In this document: in pieces, positions 9,804-20,700 of the stretch
Numbering within the stretch: the first letter of the stretch is position 1
Layout of the letters: each line of letters starts with the position of its first letter
NCBI RefSeq assembly: GCF_004366035.1
Contig: NZ_SOEE01000001.1
Coordinates: 248,001-312,000 of the forward strand
Direction of reading: 5' to 3'
Length of the DNA stretch: 64,000 nt
Origin: Cytobacillus oceanisediminis
GTDB taxonomy: Bacteria; Bacillota; Bacilli; Bacillales; Cytobacillaceae
The notes under the pieces: generated by a model
Seen by the model: only the letters and a program-made list of their open reading frames with translations
Told to the model about the DNA's origin: nothing
The model's database searches: none
Position numbers and translations under genes: made by a program

Positions 9804-10517
9804 CTATTTCACCAAAAAGATTGGATCATTCGTGGCGGAATCGATTGTGTAAGGCAGAGAATAGGCGGGAACAAAGTCAGAATCCTTCACAAGAAGATCT
9901 CTAATATCTTCTCCTGGTTTAGGCTTGTTCTCCTTATTCTCCAATGCCTGATATAAATCAACCCGATAATCCACGTATACCTCTGCATTGCCGGTAACAA
10001 CATACGGGAGGGTCTTGCCGCTGTATGGACTGAGGGCTTTAGGTTCTTCCTTAAACCCTAATTTTTTGAAATCCATCGTAAAGACATTTTCTGCAATCTG
10101 CTCTTTATATGGAGGGAACCCATGCGCCTTAACCCTCAGGTTAATATCCCTGATGGTTTCAGCAATTCTTAAATCAAAAATCTTCACTTTTGGATCTGTT
10201 TCCGCATCAACGATCACATATTGAAAAACTCCGCCGGATTCAAAGGCATTCCCAGGCGGCTCTGCCATAAATTTGGGGGCAATTTTCTTAAAATCAATTG
10301 GATACTTTTGATAAATAGGGGTTGTCTGATCCTTGGTTTTGATCGGCAGAAGGCCTCCATTTGCTTCCCGATATTGGTCCACTGCCGACTGGACAGACTG
10401 GAGCTGATCCTTATAGGCTATCTGATTTTGAGATAACTTCTCTTCAGGATACATACAGCCCGTCAGAATCAAAGCACCGCTCAACAAAAGCAAAAATATG
10501 TTAAAAGCTTTTTTCAT
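9804..10517 (-). CDS. yphF: YphF-like lipoprotein
   Basis: The 237-aa product has a lipoprotein signal peptide with lipobox LTGC and the lipidated cysteine at residue 21, so it should be anchored to the outer face of the membrane. The rest is soluble, and the function is unknown. Position between spoIVA and yphE-gpsA matches yphF of B. subtilis. The ATG has AAAGGG about 9 bases upstream. It is followed by its own strong terminator, and yphE starts upstream with a 25-base gap, so the two are probably cotranscribed. Confidence 0.85.
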   Translation of the reverse strand: MKKAFNIFLLLLSGALILTGCMYPEEKLSQNQIAYKDQLQSVQSAVDQYREANGGLLPIKTKDQTTPIYQKYPIDFKKIAPKFMAEPPGNAFESGGVFQYVIVDAETDPKVKIFDLRIAETIRDINLRVKAHGFPPYKEQIAENVFTMDFKKLGFKEEPKALSPYSGKTLPYVVTGNAEVYVDYRVDLYQALENKENKPKPGEDIRDLLVKDSDFVPAYSLPYTIDSATNDPIFLVK

Positions 10518-10542
10518 TTAATCAACCCTTTATGTAAAAGTG

Positions 10543-10746
10543 CTAGCTGCTTGTCGGACCGCTGAACACGACAAGCACTATAATAATCCCGCTTATTATC
10601 ATTAAAAGATAGGCAACAATGGCTGTTATAATCTTAAAAACCCCAGCTTTCAGCTTGTAGCGGCTAAGATAAATTAATATTATAGATAAAAACATAAATC
10701 CCATAGAAGCAAGGGATATCCACATTTTCATTAAAGCCGGCGACAT
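10543..10746 (-). CDS. yphE: YphE-like small membrane protein (DUF2768)
   Basis: A 67-aa product with two predicted membrane helices (about 8-27 and 35-58). The ATG at 10744-10746 lies nine bases after GGGAG; an in-frame TTG further upstream is too close to that site. Length and position next to gpsA match YphE of B. subtilis, a DUF2768 family protein of unknown role in spore formers. Confidence 0.8.
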   Translation of the reverse strand: MSPALMKMWISLASMGFMFLSIILIYLSRYKLKAGVFKIITAIVAYLLMIISGIIIVLVVFSGPTSS

Positions 10747-10831
10747 ACAAATCAACTCCCTTTTCCGAAATGTATTATAACATATTAAATGAATAAATCT
10801 AACAGCTTTTCATTACGAATAAAATTAAACA

Positions 10832-10872
10832 CAAAAAAACTGAGGCAAAGAAGGGGCAATTCTTTACCTCAG
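10832..10872 (-). terminator. Terminator downstream of gpsA
   Basis: CTGAGGTAAAGAA pairs with TTCTTTGCCTCAG, followed by TTTTTTT on the minus strand. Confidence 0.85.
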
Positions 10873-10990
10873 CCATTTGACTAAATAACCCAGCACCCTG
10901 TTCATTACACTAGTTTGCTTCGTTGCATTGTATGCAGGAACCTGCTGTCTCGCATCATCTAATGCCTATATTTTTCAATTAATAAACATT

Positions 10991-12052
10991 TCAGTTCTTT
11001 TTATTCCCGCTTTGATCTTCCAAAACGTTCGCAAGATCTTCCATCTCATGTGTTTTTCCTCTTGCCATCAGAAGATCAACAGCATCCTTCGCATTTACAT
11101 TATTAAAAAGAACGTCATACAGGACAGTAGTAATCGGCATTTTCACGTCATATTTTTGAGCCAGCTGGTGTGCTGCCTTTGTTGTCCTGACTCCCTCTAC
11201 GACCATGCCCATATTATCAAGGACTTCCTGCAGATTATGTCCCTTTCCAAGAAGATTTCCAGCTCGCCAATTGCGTGAATGGACAGAAGTGCATGTAACG
11301 ATCAAATCACCGATTCCCGCTAATCCGGAGAAAGTAAGCGGGCTTGCCCCCATCTTCATACCGAGACGGGCAATTTCAGCAAGACCTCTGGTTATCAGGG
11401 CTGCCTTTGCATTGTCTCCATAGCCTAAGCCATCTGTAATTCCAGCTGCAAGGGCTATAATATTTTTTAAAGCTCCGCCAATTTCCACTCCAATGATATC
11501 CGGGTTTGTATATACTCTGAAATTGTTATTGATAAACAAATCCTGAATTTTTTCGGCAGCATCCATATTTTTTGATGATACCGTAACAGTAGTGGGATGC
11601 CGCAGACTAACTTCTTCTGCATGGCTTGGTCCAGAGAGTACCACTACACTATCCAGAAGATTCCCAGTCATTTCTTCTTCAATCATTTCAGAAATCCGGA
11701 GAAGTGAATCAGGTTCAATGCCTTTACTTACATGCACTATGGTTAAAGGCTCTTTTCTAATTCCTTTGATCTTGCCGATTACTTCACGAATGGCCTTTGT
11801 CGGCACTGCCAAAATCAAAGTGTCTGTTCCGTTTAAAGCCTCTTCAAGCGACGTATATCCTCTTATTTCTACAGGCAGATGTACCCCTGATAAATATTTT
11901 TGATTAGTATGGTGCTTATTAATTTCCTCTATCAGATCAGGATTATGGCCCCACATTCTGACGTCATGCCCATTATCCGCAAGCACCATCGCCAGGGCAG
12001 TACCCCAGCTCCCAGCACCTGCTACAGCTACACTTTCTTTTTCCCGCTCCAT
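10991..12052 (-). CDS. gpsA: Glycerol-3-phosphate dehydrogenase [NAD(P)+]
   Basis: GpsA reduces dihydroxyacetone phosphate to sn-glycerol-3-phosphate, the backbone for phospholipids. The 353-aa product opens with the Rossmann motif [12 protein letters not shown] and has the family stretches VSKGIE and [14 protein letters not shown], with the C-terminal helical domain complete. The start at 12050-12052 (MEREKESV) gives the usual length; a longer frame beginning 12 codons upstream is not supported by a better ribosome binding site. It follows der with a gap of about 95 bases, as in B. subtilis. Confidence 0.96.
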   Translation of the reverse strand: MEREKESVAVAGAGSWGTALAMVLADNGHDVRMWGHNPDLIEEINKHHTNQKYLSGVHLPVEIRGYTSLEEALNGTDTLILAVPTKAIREVIGKIKGIRKEPLTIVHVSKGIEPDSLLRISEMIEEEMTGNLLDSVVVLSGPSHAEEVSLRHPTTVTVSSKNMDAAEKIQDLFINNNFRVYTNPDIIGVEIGGALKNIIALAAGITDGLGYGDNAKAALITRGLAEIARLGMKMGASPLTFSGLAGIGDLIVTCTSVHSRNWRAGNLLGKGHNLQEVLDNMGMVVEGVRTTKAAHQLAQKYDVKMPITTVLYDVLFNNVNAKDAVDLLMARGKTHEMEDLANVLEDQSGNKKN

Positions 12053-12147
12053 TTGATCACTGCCTTTTAACGTATTTGGATGCATCAAAAATTCATCCGA
12101 TTCTGCCTGCCAGACAATAATAATGCTTTCTGGCTGGCATCATCGCA

Positions 12148-13458
12148 TTATTTTCTTTCCCTTGCAAATATCTTAATAGGTGTGCCTTCAAAACCGAAAG
12201 CGTCTCTGATTCTGTTTTCAAGGAAACGTTCATATGAAAAATGAAGAAGTTCAGGATCATTAACAAACACAACAAATGTCGGCGGCTTTACAGCAACCTG
12301 TGTTGTATAATAAATTCTTAGGCGTCTTCCTTTATCTGTAGGTGTCGGATTCATCGCAACAGCATCCATGACGACATCATTGAGGACGCTTGTTTCAACA
12401 CGTAAAGCATGGTTTTCACTGGCTGTGTTAATCATTGGGATTAAGGTATGAATACGCTTTTTCGTTTTAGCTGAAAGGAAAACAATTGGTGCATAATCAA
12501 GGAATTGAAAATGCTCACGGATATTTTGTTCAAATTCCTTCATTGTTCTCTCATCTTTTTCAACTGCATCCCACTTATTGACTACAATAACAACAGCTCT
12601 GCCTGCTTCATGAGCATAACCGGCAATGCGCTTGTCCTGCTCGATGATTCCTTCTTCCCCATCGATGACCACTAAGACAACATCAGAACGTTCGATTGCC
12701 CGCAAAGCTCTCAGAACACTGTATTTTTCTGTTGTTTCATAGACTTTCCCTTTTTTTCGCATACCTGCAGTATCGATGATGACATATTCCTGTCCGTCAA
12801 CTTTCACCTTCGAGTCGATAGCATCTCTTGTGGTGCCTGCGATATTGCTGACAATGACCCGTTCTTCACCAAGCATTGCGTTTACAAGAGAGGATTTCCC
12901 GACATTCGGGCGCCCAATTAATGAAAACTTAATGACCTCTTCTCCATATTCAGCTTGGCCATGTTTAGGGAAATGCTTGGCTGCTTCATCAAGCAAGTCT
13001 CCAAGACCAAGCCCATGAGAACCTGAAATAGGAAATGGTTCACCAAAGCCAAGTGCATAAAAGTCATAAATTAAATCCCGCATCTCAGGGTTATCGATTT
13101 TATTTACCCCAAGAACTACAGGCTTTTTGGCTTTATATAAAATTTTGGCAACTTCCTCGTCTGCAGAGGTAACACCCTCTCGCCCGTTTACAAGAAAAAT
13201 AATGACATCTGCTTCATCTATCGCAATTTCTGCCTGAAGCCGAATTTGCTCTAAAAATGGCTCGTCACCAATATCAATTCCGCCTGTGTCAATAATATTA
13301 AAATCATGAGTCAGCCATTCTGCCGAACTATAAATCCTGTCCCTTGTCACTCCCGGAATATCTTCGACAATGGATATCCGTTCTCCTACAATTCTGTTAA
13401 ATATCGTTGATTTTCCAACGTTAGGACGCCCGACAATAGCCACCACTGGTTTTGCCAT
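12148..13458 (-). CDS. der: Ribosome assembly GTPase Der (EngA)
   Basis: Der has two tandem GTPase domains and is needed for maturation of the 50S ribosomal subunit. The 436-aa product shows a first P loop GRPNVGKS at 10-17 with DTGG and NKID, a second GRPNVGKS near 183 with DTAG and NKWD, and a C-terminal KH-like domain. The start [10 protein letters not shown] is chosen because it aligns with the family N-terminus and has GAAAGGGTG about 6-9 bases upstream; an ATG two codons earlier is also possible. Confidence 0.97.
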   Translation of the reverse strand: MAKPVVAIVGRPNVGKSTIFNRIVGERISIVEDIPGVTRDRIYSSAEWLTHDFNIIDTGGIDIGDEPFLEQIRLQAEIAIDEADVIIFLVNGREGVTSADEEVAKILYKAKKPVVLGVNKIDNPEMRDLIYDFYALGFGEPFPISGSHGLGLGDLLDEAAKHFPKHGQAEYGEEVIKFSLIGRPNVGKSSLVNAMLGEERVIVSNIAGTTRDAIDSKVKVDGQEYVIIDTAGMRKKGKVYETTEKYSVLRALRAIERSDVVLVVIDGEEGIIEQDKRIAGYAHEAGRAVVIVVNKWDAVEKDERTMKEFEQNIREHFQFLDYAPIVFLSAKTKKRIHTLIPMINTASENHALRVETSVLNDVVMDAVAMNPTPTDKGRRLRIYYTTQVAVKPPTFVVFVNDPELLHFSYERFLENRIRDAFGFEGTPIKIFARERK

Positions 13459-13604
13459 GAACATCACCCTTTCAATTCTTTATTTAAATTGTTTAAACAT
13501 CCCATCTATGTTCCAGAAATGCCTTTACCTTGAGTAAGCATACAGATGGCTGTCCACAATAACACTACATTGATGTTAAAACCATCCAAACAGCTGTACA
13601 TTTA

Positions 13605-13635
13605 TAAAATAAACCCTTCTCAAAGATAGAAGGGT
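13605..13635 (-). terminator. Terminator near the YIEGIA operon end
   Basis: ACCCTTCT and AGAAGGGT form an 8-bp stem followed by TTATTTTA on the minus strand. Repeat R1 lies between it and the operon's last gene. Confidence 0.6.
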
Positions 13636-13678
13636 CTAACTTAGATATTTTAACAAAGAGAAACCTTCCTAGCAATAG

Positions 13679-13928
13679 GAAAAGCGGAAGGCGACCGTTT
13701 AATGAAGGCACGCAGACTAAAAACACCACTTCCTGCGGCAACTTCTGCATGACCCGCATCCTCCCAGAAGCTGCCGCTTTCGGTCGTGCGATTTTTTGCT
13801 GTCGAAGCCTTCCTTGTCCTATGGGCCTCAAGCATAAGACGAGCATGCTGAAAGGCTGTTCTTTAACCTTTTGGACGGATTGGCTTAGACCCGAGAGCCG
13901 ATAGCGCCTGGAGCTAGACAGTTATCGT
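13679..13928 (+). repeat. Dispersed intergenic repeat family A, copy R1
   Basis: It begins AAAAGCGGAAGGCG and ends GCGCCTGGAGCTAGACAG TTATCG. The internal blocks (CGCAGACTAA, AAGCTGCCGCTTT, GGTCGTGCGAT, CAAGCATAAGACGAGC) recur with small changes in R2 at 15948-16294. Confidence 0.75.
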
Positions 13929-13974
13929 AGTTCAAAGATATAATTTCTGATTTTATAAAAACTTGGCAGCCTCA

Positions 13975-14160
13975 TTAATGCTTAACAATTACATATAGTT
14001 CTTCTGTTAAAGCATGGGCAATACCGTCAAGAATAGCTTCAAGATTGGCTGCGATGATTTCCATTTCTTTTTTATCTTCACAATGAAATACGGCGGTTCC
14101 TGATGGTATCTTGGATGGATTTGTTGTAATTGCAGCCAGTATGAATTTTTCAAGCACCAT
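13975..14160 (-). CDS. Capping complex subunit for YIEGIA, 61 aa
   Basis: This small soluble protein (MVLEKFILAAITTN) matches the family named as a capping subunit that pairs with YIEGIA membrane proteins in spore formers; the assignment is from memory of the family and from context. It begins three bases after the YIEGIA stop codon and is the last gene of that operon. Its biochemical role is not established. Confidence 0.75.
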   Translation of the reverse strand: MVLEKFILAAITTNPSKIPSGTAVFHCEDKKEMEIIAANLEAILDGIAHALTEELYVIVKH

Positions 14161-14163
14161 TCC

Positions 14164-15051
14164 CTAACTTCCTTTCCCATTCGTTTGCCGTTCAGTAGGC
14201 ATCCTAATCGCGTTTTCAAGTGTTGGAACCGCTTCGATGATTTTTATGGCTTTATTGATATTTTTTTCCTGCGGCAATACAAAAACCCCTATACGCCCAT
14301 CATCAAGGTCCCTTTTCGCTAGCGGAACAAGCGCAGGAGTTCCGGAATCCCGGTAAACACCCAAAGCAGTGGAGACATCATGCAATATAGCCTGCCTCTG
14401 CCCAAGATTGGCAATAGTGGAGCGGGCATTGAAATTTTTAGGTTTTAAAATAAATCCCATCCCATATCGCAGCACTTCCTCTTGTCTTTCGGGCAAACCA
14501 ATATTCATGATATAAATATTGTCAACATACAAGCCTGCTCCATCAAATCGCGGCTCTACAAACTCAACTTCAACGATTTCCTTCAGCCTTCCCCCTGACA
14601 TTAATTTCTTTGAAATAAACACGGCCAGAATGGCTGCCGCAAGCCCTCCCCATATATTAAATACCAGATAGCCAAGCGTACTTAATAAAGATGTGAAAAT
14701 CACAAGGTAATTTCTGCTTTCGAAGGCTATCGCCACGCCTTCTATATACGTTTTGCCTCTGGGAACCATTTCGTAGCTGTCCAGTTCAGTAAGCGTGTTT
14801 CTCTCCATGTTTCTGACTTCCCTAAACTGCGATGCAGCAAGGGTCAGGAAGGTAACGGCTGTGAATTCTTCCTCCATTATTGAAGGGATGGCCACCGTTC
14901 CCAGTCCGGCAGCAATGAATCCCAATGCAACGTGTATAATCTTTCCATGTAAGTATGTAGGGTATTGCCGGTAATCGGTCCGCAGCATATAAATACGGGT
15001 CAAAGTTCCAGCTGCCAGACCAAAAAGTATCGGGTAGGTATATTCGCTCAT
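14164..15051 (-). CDS. yphB: YIEGIA family membrane protein (YphB-like)
   Basis: The 295-aa protein contains the family motif as YIEGVA at 102-107, membrane segments in the first half (about 5-22, 40-58, 118-145) and a soluble C-terminal half with a RxSTIANLGQRQA-like stretch near 215. The family is restricted to spore formers and is thought to act in spore envelope building; the B. subtilis counterpart at this location is YphB. It overlaps yphA by four bases (ATGA), so the two are translationally coupled, and the capping subunit gene follows after three bases. Confidence 0.85.
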   Translation of the reverse strand: MSEYTYPILFGLAAGTLTRIYMLRTDYRQYPTYLHGKIIHVALGFIAAGLGTVAIPSIMEEEFTAVTFLTLAASQFREVRNMERNTLTELDSYEMVPRGKTYIEGVAIAFESRNYLVIFTSLLSTLGYLVFNIWGGLAAAILAVFISKKLMSGGRLKEIVEVEFVEPRFDGAGLYVDNIYIMNIGLPERQEEVLRYGMGFILKPKNFNARSTIANLGQRQAILHDVSTALGVYRDSGTPALVPLAKRDLDDGRIGVFVLPQEKNINKAIKIIEAVPTLENAIRMPTERQTNGKGS

Positions 15052-15656
15052 GATAATTTTTGTTTCTCCCTTTCAAAATGTTTAAAGTTGGCTTCAATAT
15101 ATTTGACGGCCCATTGCACTGCAATCCATACAGCAGATATAGAAATAGAGGTTGCCATGATATCCAGAAAGGCCAATGATCCAATAGTGTACGGAAAGGA
15201 AAATTGATTAAGAATGAGCGCATATAGAACCTCTCCCTGGATGCCCCCGAGCAATATTAACGGCAGTCTGAGCATTCTGTTTTTTTGCAGGAGGACAGCC
15301 AAATAAACAAGAAGGACTGACAGCATCCAATTCCGTGAGAATATAACCCAAACCGGATCAAACAGTTCAAACAGATGAAATGTGACATATGCCATCATCA
15401 GGATGAAAGCACAAAAAAGGAAATAAAGTTTACCCAGTTTTTTTAATCTCCCAGCAAAAATATATAAAGAAACAAGCAGATAAAGGCCACCAATACCAGT
15501 TTCAACATTGAAGATTTTAAGTGTCCAGGGTGACAGCATAATAAAAAATAAAATCCAGGCAGACAATAGAAACCTGTATTTATTATTTCGATCCATAAAA
15601 AAAGTCGCCATAATCCAAACCATCCAGGAAATCCAATAGAAAATTAATCCTTCCAT
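15048..15656 (-). CDS. yphA: YphA family membrane protein
   Basis: A 202-aa integral membrane protein with six or more hydrophobic segments across its length and a basic C-terminal tail. The position between fni and yphB matches yphA of B. subtilis. It is the first gene of the yphA-yphB-capping subunit operon. The ATG is preceded by GGAGG about 8 bases upstream. Function unknown. Confidence 0.8.
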   Translation of the reverse strand: MEGLIFYWISWMVWIMATFFMDRNNKYRFLLSAWILFFIMLSPWTLKIFNVETGIGGLYLLVSLYIFAGRLKKLGKLYFLFCAFILMMAYVTFHLFELFDPVWVIFSRNWMLSVLLVYLAVLLQKNRMLRLPLILLGGIQGEVLYALILNQFSFPYTIGSLAFLDIMATSISISAVWIAVQWAVKYIEANFKHFEREKQKLS

Positions 15657-15712
15657 CCTCTACCTCCTATCATTTCCATTATGGCTTTTTCGTATGTAAA
15701 ATAACCCTGTCA

Positions 15713-15738
15713 ATTCAAAAGGATAATTCCTTTTGAAT
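15713..15738. repeat. Perfect inverted repeat between yphA and ypzI
   Basis: ATTCAAAAGG and CCTTTTGAAT flank six bases. It lies in the divergent promoter region, just upstream of the ypzI promoter match, and could be an operator; no T run follows on either strand. Confidence 0.55.
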
Positions 15739-15747
15739 CAACTTTTT

Positions 15748-15777
15748 GCATAATTCTTTTGCACTCATTTCATCTTA
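15748..15777 (+). promoter_or_regulatory. SigG/SigF-type promoter for ypzI
   Basis: GCATA (15748-15752), an 18-bp spacer and CATCTTA (15771-15777) fit the forespore sigma consensus at all but one position, about 20 bases before the ypzI start. Confidence 0.45.
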
Positions 15778-15797
15778 ATAACATGGAGGTGTTTAAT

Positions 15798-15941
15798 ATG
15801 GGCAAAGACAGACAGGAAAAAAAGCTTAAAAATAGCGGAAAAGTGGAATCCGATCGCGACCAGGCACTTCATTATCCTGGAGCTGCCAAGATGCAGAGCC
15901 CCGAAGAAGCCAGATCTTTGAATGATTCAAAATACAGTTAA
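15798..15941 (+). CDS. ypzI: YpzI family small protein, 47 aa
   Basis: The product is short, highly charged and soluble, starting MGKDRQEKKL and containing ESDRDQALHYPGA, typical of YpzI-type proteins found in Bacillus spore formers. The ATG has TGGAGG seven bases upstream; an upstream in-frame ATG at 15759 lacks such a site. It is transcribed divergently from yphA. Repeat copy R2 begins immediately after its stop codon. Role unknown; a forespore-expressed protein is inferred from the promoter match. Confidence 0.75.
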   Translation: MGKDRQEKKLKNSGKVESDRDQALHYPGAAKMQSPEEARSLNDSKYS

Positions 15942-16360
15942 AAAAGAAAGCGGAAGCGCCTTGCTCCCAAAGAAACGCAGACTAAGAACGCCACGCCCTG
16001 TGGCAATGTCTGCCTGACCCCCATCCTCTCAAAAGCTGCCGCTTTTGGTCGTGCGATAAATTATGCTGAAGAAGCCTTACCTTGTCCTGTAGGCCTTAAG
16101 CACAAGACGAGCCTCCCGGAAAGGCGTTTTTGCTTTTTTGGGAGGCTTGCCCGAAATGTGGAGGCGGCTGGGAGCCGAAACTGGACAAGCTGGTGACCTC
16201 GAGGGGGTTAGGCGCTCCTCTTAAAAGCTAACGCTATTAATCGTGCGCTGATCATCCTGTCGAAGCGTTATTTGTGAAGCAGGACAGTTATCGAAGGTCA
16301 AATATCTAATATACACGCCTCTGAAGGCAAAAATAAAACTCTCGTCATTTGACAAGAGTT
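15942..16360. other. Gap filled by repeat R2
   Basis: Apart from repeat R2 (15948-16294) and the fni terminator, nothing is seen. Confidence 0.7.
15948..16294 (+). repeat. Dispersed intergenic repeat family A, copy R2 (composite)
   Basis: It starts AAAGCGGAAGCGCC and ends GACAGTTATCG. The first 170 bases resemble R1. The later part carries GGTGACCTCGAGGGGGTTAGGCG, which resembles the end of R3, so R2 appears to be one element inside or joined to another. Confidence 0.75.

Positions 16361-16362
<2 letters not shown>
16335..16362 (-). terminator. fni terminator
   Basis: AAAACTCTTGTC and GACGAGAGTTTT form a stem followed by ATTTTTG on the minus strand; it overlaps the fni stop codon by two bases. 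Confidence 0.8.
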
Positions 16363-17425
<1,063 letters not shown>

Positions 17426-17434
17426 TTATCACCA

Positions 17435-18574
17435 TTACTTTTTTAAATTCTTTAGCTGGTCGCCTATCATATCACCAAGCGAGAAGCCTTTGTTTTCTTC
17501 AGGAAGTTCGTAGTCAGTCACTTCTTCCTGTTCTTTTTCAAGAAGATCTTTGATGCTCAATGACAGGCGCTGGTCCTGTTCGTTCACATCAAGAACCTTT
17601 ACTTTTACTTCTTGTCCTTCGCTTAATACTTCATGAGGAGTTCCAATATGCTTATGCGCAATTTGTGAAATATGGACAAGGCCTTCCACACCTGGGAAAA
17701 CTTCAACAAATGCTCCATAAGACACAAGTCTTTTTACTGTTCCTTCAAGAGTGCTTCCTTTAGGAGCCTTTTCACTGATGTTATCCCACGGCCCTGGCAA
17801 AGTCTCCTTAATGGAAAGTGAGATGCGTTCATTGTCCCGGTCTACACTTAATACTTTAACCTTCACTTTTTGGCCTTCTTCCACAACATCTGAAGGCTTC
17901 TCTACATGCTCATAAGAAAGCTGGGAAATATGGACAAGACCATCAATCCCGCCAATATCAACAAATGCTCCAAAGTCAGTAATTCTTTGAACTGTTCCAT
18001 CCAAAACCTGACCTGCCTGAAGGGATTCAAGCACTTGATGCTTCTGTTTTCCTTTTTCTTCCTCTATTACAGCACGGTGAGAAAGAATCAGGCGATTTTT
18101 ATCTTTATCAAGCTCTACAATTTTAAATGTCATCGTTTTGCCTTTATAATCAGTAAAGTCCTCAACAAAGTGAGCTTCAACCAGGGAAGCAGGAACAAAT
18201 CCGCGCACACCCAAGTCTACTACTAAGCCGCCTTTAACAACATCTTTTATTTCTGCTTCAAAAACTTCGCCCTCATTAAATTTCTTCTCAAGGGTTTCCC
18301 ATGATTTACCAGCATCAACTTTTCGTTTAGAAAGAATAAGGGCTTCTTCCTCCACTTTTAAAACCTCAAGCTCGAGCTCATCTCCTTCTGAGACCGCATC
18401 GCCTGCTTTTTCAATATGAAGGCTTGAAAGCTCGCTGATTGGGATAATCCCATCCAATTTGCTGTCAGTAAGGTCAACAATGACTTGCTTTTCTTCCACT
18501 TTGGTAACTTGGCCTTTTACCTTGTCACCCACCTCAAAATTTTTAACTTCTACTTGATTCATTTCCTCTGACAT
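17435..18574 (-). CDS. ypfD: S1 RNA-binding domain protein, ribosomal protein S1 homolog
   Basis: The 379-aa product has four S1 (OB-fold) domains at about 15-87, 103-171, 188-258 and 273-345, then an acidic tail. E. coli S1 has six. Bacillus homologs of this size are not firmly bound to ribosomes, so a general RNA-binding role is more likely than true S1 function. The ATG has AAGGAGG upstream. It is cotranscribed with fni. Repeat copy R3 lies in the 408-base gap upstream. Confidence 0.93.
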   Translation of the reverse strand: MSEEMNQVEVKNFEVGDKVKGQVTKVEEKQVIVDLTDSKLDGIIPISELSSLHIEKAGDAVSEGDELELEVLKVEEEALILSKRKVDAGKSWETLEKKFNEGEVFEAEIKDVVKGGLVVDLGVRGFVPASLVEAHFVEDFTDYKGKTMTFKIVELDKDKNRLILSHRAVIEEEKGKQKHQVLESLQAGQVLDGTVQRITDFGAFVDIGGIDGLVHISQLSYEHVEKPSDVVEEGQKVKVKVLSVDRDNERISLSIKETLPGPWDNISEKAPKGSTLEGTVKRLVSYGAFVEVFPGVEGLVHISQIAHKHIGTPHEVLSEGQEVKVKVLDVNEQDQRLSLSIKDLLEKEQEEVTDYELPEENKGFSLGDMIGDQLKNLKK

Positions 18575-18982
18575 ATGTATTCCTCCTTAATCCAATGGCT
18601 GCTTTTAAATTTTTAATCTGTATTCAACTGCCTGCCATCCAGGCAAGAACCCTGTGTCAGCAGCAGAAATACTCGAATAGCTATTTATTTTGCAGGCTAT
18701 TTTTCAACTGTAGTTGAATGTCTCTTCCTGCCCTCATAAGAAAAGCGCAAGCGCCTTGCCCACCCCCGACAAGCACAGACGGCCTCACGGAAAGATTGCC
18801 TTTTTGGGAGGACCGCCCGAAACAAGCCAAGCCTGTGACCTCAAGGGGTTAGGCTGCTTGCGCTAGATAATTCTTGAAGTTCAAAGTAAAGGACAGCCTT
18901 ATTTTTCGAATATTTTCGCCTTTTTAAAAAATGCCTTTTTACTAACTTCTTACAAAAGAAGTTTTTTGTCAAGCAAGAAGGT
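18575..18982. other. Gap between plsC and ypfD
   Basis: It holds repeat copy R3 and a hairpin after plsC (AACTTCTT with AAGAAGTT, 18941-18962 region) that may act as terminator. A clear ypfD promoter was not found. Confidence 0.6.
18741..18873 (+). repeat. Dispersed intergenic repeat family A, copy R3 (short)
   Basis: It begins AAAAGCGCAAGCGCCTTGCC and ends GGCTGCTTGCGCTAGATAA. AGCGCAAGC near one end pairs exactly with GCTTGCGCT near the other, so the element has hairpin-forming ends. It shares TGACCTCAAGGGGTTAGGC with R2 and, as a variant, R4. Confidence 0.75.
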
Positions 18983-19564
18983 CTATGAATAATCTTCAAT
19001 TAATTTACGTATTTCTGACATAATCATTTCGGTGGTTTCCTCCGCCGAAACCTTTTTTTCCCTTAGCTCTTTCATATCAATTGGTTTACCATAAACAACT
19101 TTCAATTTAGAAAAAGCTTTATAGGGGCCAATAATGGCGCAGGGAACGACATGCGCTTCTGACCTGAGAGCAAAAAAACCTGCACCCGCCAGCCCTTTAC
19201 CCAGCTGCCCCGTTTTACTTCTAGTACCCTCTGGAAACAGCCCTAAAACATTTCCTTCTTTTAAGATTCCAAGCCCTTTTCTTAATGCCTCCCTGTCACT
19301 CATTCCTCTCTTGACAGGAAATGCATTTAAATCGGGAAGAATTTTCCCCAGGACGGGTACCTTAAAGAGCTCTTCTTTGGCCATAAAATAAACTGGCCTT
19401 GGAGCATTAATGCCGACTACCGGAGGATCGAGATTATCTATATGATTGGAGCATAAAAGGACGCCCCCTTCAGCAGGAAAGTTCTCTCTCCCAATTACTT
19501 CAAATCTGTAAATGGGTTTTAGAACTCCATAGACTGCTGCTTTGGCAAAAGAATAGAGATTCAC
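18983..19564 (-). CDS. plsC: 1-acyl-sn-glycerol-3-phosphate acyltransferase
   Basis: PlsC adds the second acyl chain to lysophosphatidic acid at the membrane. The 193-aa product shows the acyltransferase motif HX4D as H41-IDNL-D46, the second block FPVKRG and FPEGTRS near 113. The ATG overlaps the cmk stop codon by four bases, so it is coupled to cmk. Confidence 0.92.
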   Translation of the reverse strand: MNLYSFAKAAVYGVLKPIYRFEVIGRENFPAEGGVLLCSNHIDNLDPPVVGINAPRPVYFMAKEELFKVPVLGKILPDLNAFPVKRGMSDREALRKGLGILKEGNVLGLFPEGTRSKTGQLGKGLAGAGFFALRSEAHVVPCAIIGPYKAFSKLKVVYGKPIDMKELREKKVSAEETTEMIMSEIRKLIEDYS

Positions 19565-20241
19565 TTTGAACCAATCCTTTCAATAGCCAGATCCATTATC
19601 TTATCGACTACCTGTCCAATTGACAAAGAAGTTGTATCAATCTCTTTTGCATCATCTGCTTTCTTTAAGGGAGCTATTTCACGCTCAGAGTCCAGTTTGT
19701 CCCTTAAGGAAATTTCTTCCTTTAGCTTTTCAAGATCAGATGGATATCCCTTCTGGATATTTTCGTTATGACGCCTAACAGCTCTTTCATCAACTGAGGC
19801 TAAAAGAAAAATCTTTACTTCTGCATGGGGCAGGACATGGGTTCCGATATCCCGGCCATCCATTACCACTCCTCCATCTAAAGCAAAGCTTTGCTGGCGC
19901 AATACCATTTCTTCTCTAACAAGCTTATGCATGGAGACTATAGAAACAGAATTTGTCACTTCAGAAGTCCTGATTTCATTTGTCACTTCCAGCCCGTCCA
20001 GATAAATTAATTGCCCTTTTTCGCCTGGCTGCAGTTCAATAACTGTATTGTTTAGAATCTCCATAAGAGAAGCTTCATCTTCAAGACTTGCATTCTTCTG
20101 AATAGCTTTATAAGTCAAGGCGCGATACATGGCACCAGTATCAATATATATGTAAGATAATTTTTCTGCCACAATCTTCGCTACTGTACTTTTCCCTGCA
20201 GCAGCTGGGCCGTCAATTGCAATTGATATACGTTTGCTCAT
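19561..20241 (-). CDS. cmk: Cytidylate kinase
   Basis: Cmk phosphorylates CMP and dCMP with ATP. The 226-aa product begins [19 protein letters not shown] with the P loop at about 10-18, and has the CMP-binding region and the lid around [10 protein letters not shown]. The start at 20239-20241 is chosen because GGAGG lies six bases upstream and it gives the family length; a reading frame 24 codons longer has no such site. It is the first gene of a cmk-plsC pair. Confidence 0.96.
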   Translation of the reverse strand: MSKRISIAIDGPAAAGKSTVAKIVAEKLSYIYIDTGAMYRALTYKAIQKNASLEDEASLMEILNNTVIELQPGEKGQLIYLDGLEVTNEIRTSEVTNSVSIVSMHKLVREEMVLRQQSFALDGGVVMDGRDIGTHVLPHAEVKIFLLASVDERAVRRHNENIQKGYPSDLEKLKEEISLRDKLDSEREIAPLKKADDAKEIDTTSLSIGQVVDKIMDLAIERIGSK

Positions 20242-20427
20242 AGTTCCTCCTGTACCCCTGGCCGCTTCTTCCCCAGGTTCGTTCAGCTTTATTTTAACAT
20301 AACAAGTCTGCATCAGTGCATAATTAAACTGTTTTTTAAGTCTTGCAAATTTTTAAAAATAGCCCCTGAAAGGCTTATAAATCGATATATCTGACGCCAG
20401 AACAAAAAATTAGCAGGCGCCTGCCTG

Positions 20428-20610
20428 CTAATAATCTTTCCTGAACGTTTCAAGCAGCTCAGTGAAATTCTGATCTGTAACACCCTCATACTGAGTCAGC
20501 TGCTTTAATTCCGGAAAAGCTTCCATACGATGAAAGAAAAATTGTGTGAAAAGCAAGAAAACAAATTGCAGAATAATTAACTTTAGAATAATCCTCTCCA
20601 CCGTTTTCAT
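20428..20610 (-). CDS. ypfB: YpfB-like small membrane protein (DUF5359)
   Basis: A 60-aa protein with one N-terminal membrane helix (about 8-26) and an acidic C-terminal part. The second ATG (20608-20610) is chosen because GGAGAG is nine bases before it, while the first ATG abuts that site. Location between cmk and motI matches ypfB of B. subtilis. Function unknown. Confidence 0.7.
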   Translation of the reverse strand: MKTVERIILKLIILQFVFLLFTQFFFHRMEAFPELKQLTQYEGVTDQNFTELLETFRKDY

Positions 20611-20700
20611 CAATGCCATCTCTCCAACTGATAAAATAAGAATAAGCCAATAGACTTCACCATCTATTATGAGAGATGATTATAAAAAATATTCCTTTAT

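Larger units (their letters stand above)
13459..13974. other. Intergenic region upstream of der with repeat R1
   Basis: The region holds the terminator of the YIEGIA operon and copy R1 of a dispersed repeat. ORFs running through the repeat (for example 13565-13846) are repeat artefacts. Confidence 0.7.

Noticed and set aside
10928..11278. Plus-strand 116-codon ORF over the 3' end of gpsA
   Set aside because: It is the antisense shadow of gpsA; no ribosome binding site.
13565..13846. ORFs inside repeat R1
   Set aside because: They follow the repeat sequence and are broken in the other copies, so they are by-products of the repeat.
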